In this document: positions 1 through 4,393 of the stretch, one piece after another | How positions within the stretch are numbered: position 1 is the stretch's first letter | Layout: the number at the start of each line of letters is the position of its first letter | Made by a program: the position numbers and the translations under genes | Assembly: GCA_015068175.1 (NCBI GenBank) | Contig: SVLA01000129.1 | Location: 1-5,368, forward strand | From: Oscillospiraceae bacterium | GTDB taxonomy: Bacteria > Bacillota_A > Clostridia > Oscillospirales > Oscillospiraceae | Reading direction: 5' to 3' | Length of the DNA: 5,368 bases | Notes under the pieces: generated by a model | What the model saw: the letters and a program-made list of their open reading frames with translations, nothing else | What the model was told of the DNA's origin: nothing | The model's database searches: none

Positions 1-671
1 ACGCCTGCTTCCACAGCCTTCAGGTAGGTCATGAATGCCAGACCGGTGGTGGAGTGGGTGTGCAGGTCGATGGGCAGATCCACGGCGTCCTTGATGGCGG
101 AGACCAGGTCGTAAGCCTCCTGGGGACCCATGATACCGGCCATGTCCTTGATGCAGATGGTGGAAGCGCCCATTTCCTTCAGTTCCTTGACCATCTTCAC
201 GTAGTTGGCGTGGGTGTGGACGGGGGAAGTGGTGTAGGAGATGGTGCCGGAAGCGATGGCACCGGCGTTGACGGTAGCTTCCATAGCCACCTTCAGGTTC
301 TTGACGTCGTTCAGGGCGTCGAAGATGCGGATCACGTCAATGCCGTTCTCCACAGCCTTCCGGACGAAGAGCTTCACGAAATCATCGGGATAGTGGGCAT
401 AACCCAGCACGTTCTGACCGCGCAGCAGCATCTGCAGCTTGGTGTTGGGGGCGGCGGCGCGGATCTTCCGCAGACGCTCCCAGGGATCTTCGTGCAGGTA
501 GCGCAGGCAAACGTCGAAGGTGGCGCCGCCCCAGCACTCGATGGCGTAGTAGCCGGCCTGATCCAGGGTCTTGAGCATGGGCTCGAACTTTTCGAAAGGC
601 AGGCGGGTGGCAATCAGAGACTGGTTTGCGTCACGCAGAACAGTCTCTACAAACTGAACTTTCTGTGCCAT
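1..671 (-). CDS. oadA: Biotin-dependent carboxyltransferase, OadA/PycB type (N-terminal part, cut by window edge)
   Basis: My translation gives 223 codons starting MAQKVQFVETVLRDANQS and running off the left edge. The family moves a carboxyl group between biotin and pyruvate/oxaloacetate on a metal-dependent TIM barrel. Visible family motifs are LRDANQSLIATR (metal ligand D14), ECWGGATFDVCLRYL (45-58), LLRGQN (82-87), IDVIRIFDALND (111-122), IKDMAG (174-179, K175 being the lysine carbamylated in transcarboxylase 5S and pyruvate carboxylase) and LHTHSTTG (203-210, metal ligands H204 and H206). All expected active-site residues of this part are present. The start is fixed by GGAGG at 683-687, 11 nt upstream. 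The C-terminal half, including any biotinyl domain, lies outside, so a sodium-pump decarboxylase subunit and a pyruvate carboxylase subunit B cannot be separated. It has its own promoter (750-778). The family assignment is very secure; the symbol is less so. Confidence 0.93.
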   Translation of the reverse strand, partial: MAQKVQFVETVLRDANQSLIATRLPFEKFEPMLKTLDQAGYYAIECWGGATFDVCLRYLHEDPWERLRKIRAAAPNTKLQMLLRGQNVLGYAHYPDDFVKLFVRKAVENGIDVIRIFDALNDVKNLKVAMEATVNAGAIASGTISYTTSPVHTHANYVKMVKELKEMGASTICIKDMAGIMGPQEAYDLVSAIKDAVDLPIDLHTHSTTGLAFMTYLKAVEAG

Positions 672-682
672 TTTGTATGTAA

Positions 683-687
683 CCTCC
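683..687 (-). promoter_or_regulatory. Ribosome binding site of the carboxyltransferase gene
   Basis: The minus strand reads TTGGAGGTTACATACAAAATG. A full GGAGG lies 11 nt before the ATG at 669-671, a slightly long spacing. It supports the chosen start; the protein alignment begins directly after it (AQKVQFVETVLRD). Confidence 0.75.
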
Positions 688-749
688 AATAAATAGAAAT
701 ACAATGTCAAAGAAGACGGAAATGTTAAATCCCAATCTTCACCAAATAC

Positions 750-778
750 ATCTTAACATATAATTTTGGAAATGTAAA
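750..778 (-). promoter_or_regulatory. Sigma-A type promoter for the carboxyltransferase gene
   Basis: On the minus strand, TTTACA (773-778) is separated by exactly 17 bp from TAAGAT (750-755). TG one base upstream of the -10 gives an extended -10 (TGTTAAGAT). The region is AT-rich against a GC-rich background. Transcription would start near 743, leaving a leader of about 70 nt. I saw no riboswitch-like fold in this leader. A second TTGACA-like sequence closer to the gene has no -10 at a useful distance. Confidence 0.65.
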
Positions 779-832
779 CCCTTTTCAAACATTTCTGAAC
801 CGAATTTTAGCTATTCCGCCCCGCACCAAAGC

Positions 833-849
833 CGCCCCTTGGAGGGGCG
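833..849. repeat. Short GC-rich hairpin
   Basis: CGCCCCT (833-839) and AGGGGCG (843-849) form a perfect 7-bp stem with a 3-nt loop (TGG). No T-tract follows on either strand, so it is unlikely to be an intrinsic terminator. It lies 24 bp from the REP-like element at 873-896 and probably belongs to the same repeat-rich patch; its family was not identified. Confidence 0.5.
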
Positions 850-872
850 CCTTGGCGACCTTGCGGCCGCGC

Positions 873-896
873 GGCGGGAGTAAACCCCCGCCCTAC
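873..896 (-). repeat. REP-like element 1 (GTAG + 20-nt hairpin)
   Basis: On the minus strand, GTAG (893-896) directly abuts a hairpin with outer arms GGCGGG and CCCGCC. After one mismatch there is a further G-C pair around a 4-nt loop. Total length is 24 nt and a G follows, as in the other copies of this family in the window. The stem sequence is not shared with them. Confidence 0.65.
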
Positions 897-945
897 GATG
901 GAGGGGTGACAAGCTTTCGGTATTTTGTGTCAGGCGGTTCTGCGG

Positions 946-974
946 TTGACATAAATACATGCCGAAATCATTAT
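946..974 (+). promoter_or_regulatory. Possible plus-strand promoter in the intergenic region
   Basis: A perfect TTGACA (946-951) is followed after 17 bp by CATTAT (969-974), which matches four of six bases of TATAAT. A transcript from here would run through the DnaA-box cluster towards the 3' end of the convergent thioesterase gene. No gene follows on this strand. It is either an unannotated small or antisense RNA promoter or a chance match. Confidence 0.3.
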
Positions 975-983
975 GGTAACTCC

Positions 984-1100
984 CCATCCACAAAAGTTAT
1001 TAACATTATCCACAGGTTTTTCCACAGGCATTCCCGGGCAAACATGGAAAAACCCCCTGCAAAACCGGGGTTTTGCAGGGAGTGGGGAAAACTATCCACA
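984..1100 (+). promoter_or_regulatory. Cluster of DnaA-box-like 9-mers
   Basis: Four same-oriented sites are visible: CCATCCACA (984-992), TTATCCACA (1006-1014, a perfect consensus DnaA box), TTTTCCACA (1018-1026, fits TTWTNCACA) and CTATCCACA (1092-1100, one mismatch). Known DnaA clusters act at oriC, at titration sites such as datA, or in promoters regulated by DnaA. No dnaA, dnaN or rpmH lies beside it and flanking genes do not diverge, so an origin is not supported by context. The third and fourth sites bracket the thioesterase terminator. Confidence 0.5.
1048..1080 (-). terminator. Rho-independent terminator of the PDZ-thioesterase unit
   Basis: On the minus strand CCCTGCAAAA and TTTTGCAGGG form a perfect 10-bp stem (1055-1064 with 1071-1080) around a 6-nt loop (CCCCGG). 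This is followed by GG and a run of five T (1048-1052). It begins about 66 nt after the thioesterase stop codon. The T-run on the minus side fits termination of leftward transcription. Confidence 0.75.
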
Positions 1101-1118
1101 GAATACTGTGTAATTTTT
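1097..1118 (+). terminator. Weak plus-strand terminator-like hairpin
   Basis: CACAG (1097-1101) and CTGTG (1106-1110) pair around AATA, then TAATTTTTT follows. The stem has only 5 bp, so it would be a weak terminator. It would fit a short plus-strand transcript starting near 981. Equally it may be a palindromic protein site overlapping the last DnaA-like box. Confidence 0.22.
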
Positions 1119-1146
1119 TGTTAAAAAAACGGTTCACATAACGCTT

Positions 1147-1881
1147 TCAATACTGCATCCGGACCGCAAACACCCGGCTGTGGCCGGCGGACGGATCCTC
1201 CGTCCGCTCCGCCTCGATGCGGATGGCGCCGTCCTCATTCTGCTGCCAGGAAAGGGTCATTTTGTCCCCCTCCCGGGCCTCGGACAGGTAGCAAACGGTC
1301 AGCTCTTTCACCCGGTGGGTGCCGTGGAACGCGCTGGGCAGCAGGTCCATGGCCCATTGCAGATAACGGCAGTTGTTCATGTGGCCGTTCCGGTCCAGGT
1401 CGGAATAGCGCACGGTCCGTTCCTGCCGGTTTTCCAGGGCCTTGGGTACCAAAGATCCGGGGACGGCCAGCTCGCTGCCCAGCAGGATCCCCTCCACCTC
1501 CACGCCGGATTTCCCCGGCAGGATCATGGCCCGGGTGTCCAGGTCCATAATGACCCACAGACTGATGATCCGGAACAGCTCCCGGCCCCGGGCATCCCAG
1601 GCCACCGTGGCCCGGGGATAAGCCACCCGGGTGGTGGGCATGGGCCAGGTCTCCACCGTGATCTCTTCCCCCCGGCGGGGCAGCCGGGTCACCTGGACCC
1701 GATGGCGGATCACCGCCCAAAACAGCCGCCGGGCGGCCATGGTATCGTAGTCCAGCTTCAGATCCACGCAATGACGGCCCGCAATATCCTGGGCATAAAA
1801 GAGGATCATGGACAGGGTCAGATCCCCGAAGCAATCCACCTCGTTGTCCTCAACGGTGTATGCGTGACGAAAAGGTTCCAT
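1147..1881 (-). CDS. Acyl-ACP thioesterase (FatA/FatB-like, double hotdog fold)
   Basis: This 244-aa cytoplasmic enzyme is expected to hydrolyse acyl-acyl carrier protein to free fatty acid. The length fits bacterial acyl-ACP thioesterases. Two hotdog halves are expected: about 1-125 (N-terminal MEPFRHAYTVEDNEVD) and about 150-244. The second half carries YSDLDRNGHMNNCRYLQW (159-176), matching the plant LDMNQHVNN active-site motif. By eye D163, N165 and H167 are the catalytic residues, and E201 in YLSEARE aligns with the catalytic Glu of plant YRREC. Chain-length preference cannot be read from sequence. I chose ATG 1881 because GGAGG lies 6 nt before it; a TTG at 1902 would add seven residues but has no such support. 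It follows the PDZ gene by one base, indicating translational coupling, and ends at the terminator 1048-1080. Confidence 0.92.
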   Translation of the reverse strand: MEPFRHAYTVEDNEVDCFGDLTLSMILFYAQDIAGRHCVDLKLDYDTMAARRLFWAVIRHRVQVTRLPRRGEEITVETWPMPTTRVAYPRATVAWDARGRELFRIISLWVIMDLDTRAMILPGKSGVEVEGILLGSELAVPGSLVPKALENRQERTVRYSDLDRNGHMNNCRYLQWAMDLLPSAFHGTHRVKELTVCYLSEAREGDKMTLSWQQNEDGAIRIEAERTEDPSAGHSRVFAVRMQY

Positions 1882-1882
1882 G

Positions 1883-2461
1883 TTATTCCTCCGATAATGC
1901 AACGGTCAGGTTCAGTTTTTCCTTGGTCCCGGGCCGATAGATCTCTACGCTGAGGCTCTGGCCCGGCCGGGCCAGAGCCATCCGGTCCTGAAGCTCCGCG
2001 CTGTCGGTGATGGCGGCGCCGTCCACGGCGGTGATCACGTCGCCGGTGCGGATGCCGCCGGTCTGGGCGATGCCCCCCTCGGTGACGTCCAGCACCAGGA
2101 CCCCGGCGGGCATATCGTAAAACCGCCGGTCAAAATCGGAAACGGTCTGGCCCTCCAGCTCCAGGCAGAGGATGCCGCTGCATTGGTAGGCATCCTGGAT
2201 GGGGACCGTAGCGTCGGGGACCGTGTCTCTGGGGTCGTCCAGGATGCTCAGGGTCTCCTCCGGGGCCTGCATCTGGGCCAGCTGCCGCAGGAGCTGGATG
2301 TTGATGATGCCCAGGGCGCTGCAAAGGCCCCCCAGCAGGATCACCGCCACCAGCAATACCGCCACCAGGCCGCCGTTGCTTTTGGGCGGATTGGTGGAGC
2401 CGGTCTCGTAATGATCCGGATCCCAGGATTCTACAGCTTGCTCGTCAAATTGATTACTCAT
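1883..2461 (-). CDS. Membrane-anchored PDZ protein lacking an HtrA protease domain
   Basis: This 192-aa protein has a polar N-terminus (1-30), one hydrophobic membrane segment (about 31-55, GLVAVLLVAVILLGGLCSAL), a linker and a C-terminal PDZ domain (about 95-190). The PDZ core contains GVLVLDVTEGGIAQTGGIRTGDVITAVDG, written here as GVLVLDVTEGG (120-130) and IRTGDVITAVDG (137-148), close to the PDZ of Firmicutes HtrA/DegP proteases. HtrA proteins place a trypsin-like domain of roughly 200 residues between membrane anchor and PDZ; here only about 40 residues lie between and no His-Asp-Ser triad can be fitted. It is therefore likely a non-catalytic binding or scaffold protein with the PDZ outside the membrane. 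C94 and C99 flank the start of the PDZ. The start has GGAG at 2467-2470, 5 nt upstream. Its target is unknown. Confidence 0.82.
   Translation of the reverse strand: MSNQFDEQAVESWDPDHYETGSTNPPKSNGGLVAVLLVAVILLGGLCSALGIINIQLLRQLAQMQAPEETLSILDDPRDTVPDATVPIQDAYQCSGILCLELEGQTVSDFDRRFYDMPAGVLVLDVTEGGIAQTGGIRTGDVITAVDGAAITDSAELQDRMALARPGQSLSVEIYRPGTKEKLNLTVALSEE
1888..1892 (-). promoter_or_regulatory. Ribosome binding site deciding the thioesterase start
   Basis: The minus strand reads TCGGAGGAATAACATGG. GGAGG lies inside the last codons of the PDZ gene, whose TAA (1883-1885) sits between it and the ATG (1879-1881). Ribosomes finishing the PDZ gene would end exactly at the thioesterase start, which favours coupled translation and rules against the upstream TTG. 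Confidence 0.8.
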
Positions 2462-2533
2462 AAAAACTCCGAAAAATAATGAATATCTGTTGCCGAATGC
2501 CTCCGGTTACGGCATCCGATGTTCGATTGCCTC

Positions 2534-2567
2534 GTAGGGGCGATTCACGAATCGCCCGCCAACACCA
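2534..2567 (+). repeat. REP-like element 2 within a 34-bp exact repeat, copy A
   Basis: GTAG (2534-2537) abuts a 20-nt hairpin with perfect 9-bp arms, GGGCGATTC (2538-2546) and GAATCGCCC (2549-2557), loop AC. The following GCCAACACCA is also shared, so 34 bp are identical to 2746-2779. Weaker similarity (pyrimidine-rich, ending CTGT) continues for about 13 more bases in both copies. Confidence 0.85.
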
Positions 2568-2578
2568 CCCCTGTTTCT

Positions 2579-2685
2579 GTCATCCCGAGCGACCAACGGG
2601 AGTCGAGGGATCTACGCATTTACCACTTGCTGTGCAGACATTCCCTGCGAAGATCCCTCCACGCGCTCCGCTTGGTCGGGATGAC
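2579..2685. repeat. 107-bp MITE-like inverted-repeat element
   Basis: Imperfect 35-bp terminal inverted repeats occupy 2579-2613 and 2651-2685. The outer 10 bases (GTCATCCCGA) and the inner 9 bases (GAGGGATCT) match perfectly between the arms, with a diverged middle. The 37-bp interior has no coding capacity. No clear target-site duplication is visible at its ends. The structure fits a non-autonomous palindromic element; the mobilising enzyme is not in the window. Confidence 0.7.
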
Positions 2686-2745
2686 AAGCTGGTTTCTCCC
2701 CGTAAGGCCTGCCGCAAAAGGTGACCACACCATCCCCCAGCCCGT

Positions 2746-2779
2746 GTAGGGGCGATTCACGAATCGCCCGCCAACACCA
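2746..2779 (+). repeat. REP-like element 3 within a 34-bp exact repeat, copy B
   Basis: This is identical over 34 bp to 2534-2567, in the same orientation. GTAG is at 2746-2749 and the 9-bp arms are at 2750-2758 and 2761-2769. Together the two copies bracket the 107-bp inverted-repeat element, 178 bp apart. Confidence 0.85.
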
Positions 2780-2791
2780 TCTCCGTCCTCT

Positions 2792-2815
2792 GTAGGGAAA
2801 GGCTATGGCCTTTCC
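2792..2815 (+). repeat. REP-like element 4 (GTAG + 20-nt hairpin)
   Basis: GTAG (2792-2795) abuts a hairpin with perfect 8-bp arms GGAAAGGC and GCCTTTCC (2796-2803, 2808-2815) and loop TATG. The length is 24 nt and a G follows, as in the other copies. It starts 12 bp after repeat copy B, in the same orientation. Confidence 0.75.
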
Positions 2816-2833
2816 GTTAACCCTGGACAACCG

Positions 2834-2869
2834 GGCGGTCTGTTATTGGAACAAGGTGAAATAACCGCC
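2834..2869. repeat. Degenerate bulged hairpin
   Basis: GGCGG (2834-2838) pairs with CCGCC (2865-2869), and TTATT (2843-2847) pairs with AATAA (2860-2864), leaving a 4-nt bulge and a 12-nt loop. It has no GTAG head. It may be a decayed palindrome of this cluster. Confidence 0.35.
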
Positions 2870-2891
2870 AACTCAATTGCCCCACCTGAAC

Positions 2892-2915
2892 GGCGAGGTC
2901 ATAACCTCGCCCTAC
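2892..2915 (-). repeat. REP-like element 5 (GTAG + 20-nt hairpin), inverted orientation
   Basis: On the minus strand GTAG (2912-2915) abuts a hairpin with perfect 8-bp arms, GGCGAGGT and ACCTCGCC (2904-2911 with 2892-2899), and loop TATG. The length is 24 nt and a G follows. The orientation is opposite to elements 2-4, and the loop TATG is the same as in element 4 despite a different stem. Confidence 0.75.
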
Positions 2916-2920
2916 GAAGG

Positions 2921-2951
2921 TGCGGTTTGGCAGATCAGCAAACCGCCCTAC
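2921..2951 (-). repeat. REP-like element 6 (longer loop)
   Basis: On the minus strand GTAG (2948-2951) is followed by one mismatched position and then 8-bp arms GCGGTTTG and CAAACCGC (2939-2946 with 2922-2929), with a 9-nt loop. It is 31 nt long rather than 24. It lies 5 bp from element 5 in the same orientation and ends 11 bp before the kinase stop codon. Confidence 0.65.
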
Positions 2952-2962
2952 CGAAGATATTG

Positions 2963-4393
2963 TCAATGGACCCGGGGCATGGTGAAGGTAAAGGTGGTCC
3001 GGCCGTCCCGGCTGGCCACGGAAATATCCTCCCCGTGGGCGCATACGATGGTCTTGACGATATAAAGGCCCAGGCCCCAGCCGTCCCGGTTCCGGGTCCG
3101 AGATTTGTCGGTCTTGTGGAACCGGTCGAACACCAGGGGCAGTTCCTCCGGGGGAATGGTGGGGCCGTCGTTGGCCACCGACACATACACCTTTCCGCCG
3201 CCCTCCAGGATCTTCAGCGCCAGCACGCCCCCTTCGGGGCAGAATTTCACGCCGTTGTCCACCAGATTGTAGATCACCTGGGTGATGTGGTCCCGATGGG
3301 CGATGGTATACACCGGATGGGGCGGAAATTCCACCTGCACATCCAGTTTTTTTGCCAGGATCTTCTGCTCAAAGGTGATCAGCACCTGACCGGCGCATTC
3401 GCACAGGTCAAAGTGGATCTTCTGCTCCTCCGGGATGCCCCCCTGGTCATGGAGCCGGGAGATGTCCAGCATGCTCCGCACCAGCCGGTTCAGCCGCTTG
3501 GTCTCGTCGGAAACGATCTGCAGATAATTGTTCTGCTTCTCCGGGGGGATGGTGCCGTCCAGAATGCCGTCCACATAGCCGGCGATGGTGGTCATGGGGG
3601 TCTTCAGCTCGTGGGACACGTTGGCCACGAATTCCTGCCGCTGGTATTCGCTCTTTTGCAGGGAGGAGGCCATGTTGTTGAAAGCCAGGGCCAGCTCCTG
3701 CACCTCCATGGGGGAGCCGTCATCCACCTTGACCCGGGCGGTGAGATCGCCGTGGCCGAAGGCCCGGGCGGCGCTGGCCAGTTCCTTCAGGGGGGCGCTC
3801 TGCCGGCGGGCGAACAGCGTCATCATGGTCACCGACAGCAATGCCACCAGCACCGTGACGAACAGAAAGATCTCCGTGATCCGGTCCAGGATGGCCATGG
3901 TGCCGGCCACGGGGTGGGAAACCACCACCGCGCCGATGAACCGGCCGGAGCCGGGGGCCTGGATGGGCATGGCCACCATGAACCGCACCTCCGGGTACAG
4001 CCCCGTCAGGACGCAGGTGTCTTCGGTGGTGCCTTCCTCACGGATGGTTTTCAGGAAATCGTCCCCCAGGGACAGACCTTGATGGCTGCAGCCGAAGGGA
4101 GAATCGGCGCACATGGCCAGCCGGCCCCATTCGTCGAAGATCACCGTGTCATTGCCGGAGACCAATTTGGTCACGCTGAGGGAAACGATGAAATCGTGAT
4201 TGTTCAAATGGCTGCCGTCGTAGGCCGCCTGGGCAAGCTGGGATACCACCGAAGCGTCGGACCGCAGTTCCGCAATGGCCTGCTTCTGCAGAAAATCCCG
4301 GGCCAGGAGCCGAAACGCAACGCCGATCAGCAGCAATGCCGCCAGCAGAAAGAGGGCGATGGCGGTGAACGTACGGCTGAAGGCTGTTTTCAT
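2963..4393 (-). CDS. Membrane sensor histidine kinase (HAMP-HisKA-HATPase)
   Basis: This 476-aa kinase senses an extracytoplasmic signal and phosphorylates the adjacent response regulator. Order: membrane segment 1 (about 8-30), an extracytoplasmic sensor of about 140 residues (31-171), membrane segment 2 (172-195), HAMP (about 196-247), HisKA with VSHELKTP (phospho-acceptor H261), then HATPase_c with N box YNLVDNGVKF (375-384, N376 and N380), G1 VANDGP (406-411), F box FDRFHK (422-427) and G2 GWGLGLYIV (438-446). All catalytic boxes are intact. The sensor contains VIFDEWGRLAMC (84-95), like PAS/Cache sensor cores, plus C95 and C102 spaced CX6C and C127. Its ATG shares one base with the regulator's TGA (TGATG), with GAGGT 9 nt upstream, showing translational coupling. 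The signal is unknown; the orthologue group (PhoR/VicK/others) cannot be settled by eye. Confidence 0.95.
   Translation of the reverse strand: MKTAFSRTFTAIALFLLAALLLIGVAFRLLARDFLQKQAIAELRSDASVVSQLAQAAYDGSHLNNHDFIVSLSVTKLVSGNDTVIFDEWGRLAMCADSPFGCSHQGLSLGDDFLKTIREEGTTEDTCVLTGLYPEVRFMVAMPIQAPGSGRFIGAVVVSHPVAGTMAILDRITEIFLFVTVLVALLSVTMMTLFARRQSAPLKELASAARAFGHGDLTARVKVDDGSPMEVQELALAFNNMASSLQKSEYQRQEFVANVSHELKTPMTTIAGYVDGILDGTIPPEKQNNYLQIVSDETKRLNRLVRSMLDISRLHDQGGIPEEQKIHFDLCECAGQVLITFEQKILAKKLDVQVEFPPHPVYTIAHRDHITQVIYNLVDNGVKFCPEGGVLALKILEGGGKVYVSVANDGPTIPPEELPLVFDRFHKTDKSRTRNRDGWGLGLYIVKTIVCAHGEDISVASRDGRTTFTFTMPRVH

Larger units (their letters stand above)
672..1146. other. 475-bp intergenic region: promoter, repeats, DnaA-box cluster, terminator
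   Basis: No credible gene lies here. From left to right it holds the carboxyltransferase leader and promoter (683-778), an AT-rich stretch, a 7-bp-arm hairpin (833-849), one REP-like element (873-896), a possible plus-strand promoter (946-974), four DnaA-box-like sequences (984-1100) and the thioesterase terminator (1048-1080). Genes on both sides point leftwards, so there is no change of transcription direction here. Confidence 0.8.
2462..2962. other. 501-bp intergenic region filled with palindromic repeats
   Basis: No credible gene lies between the kinase and the PDZ gene. The region holds five REP-like elements (2534-2557, 2746-2769, 2792-2815, 2892-2915, 2921-2951), a 107-bp inverted-repeat element (2579-2685) and a bulged hairpin (2834-2869). 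I found no convincing promoter for the PDZ gene in its first 80 bp upstream and no T-tailed terminator after the kinase. Transcription from the two-component operon may therefore read through, or a promoter may be weak and unrecognised. Confidence 0.8.

Noticed and set aside
54..692. Plus-strand open frame of 212 codons
   Set aside because: It mirrors the carboxyltransferase gene, whose minus-strand frame carries all expected family motifs and has a promoter and ribosome binding site.
833..849. Terminator
   Set aside because: The hairpin is strong but no T-tract follows on either strand.
984..1100. Chromosomal replication origin
   Set aside because: Besides the DnaA-like boxes there is no dnaA, dnaN, rpmH or gyr neighbour, and genes on both sides run in the same direction. 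It is kept only as a DnaA-box cluster.
852..1124. Small plus-strand open frame of 90 codons
   Set aside because: It runs through a REP-like element, DnaA-box-like sites and a terminator. There is no ribosome binding site and no protein-like conservation pattern.
1180..1953. Plus-strand open frame of 257 codons
   Set aside because: It is antisense to the thioesterase and the end of the PDZ gene; composition is Pro/Gly/His-rich and no family motif is seen.
2534..2779. CRISPR-like array
   Set aside because: There are only two exact copies of the 34-bp repeat, the gap between them is 178 bp and holds another inverted-repeat element, and no cas genes are nearby.
2479..2830. Small open frames on both strands in the repeat cluster
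   Set aside because: All consist mostly of palindromic repeat sequence and none has a convincing ribosome binding site.
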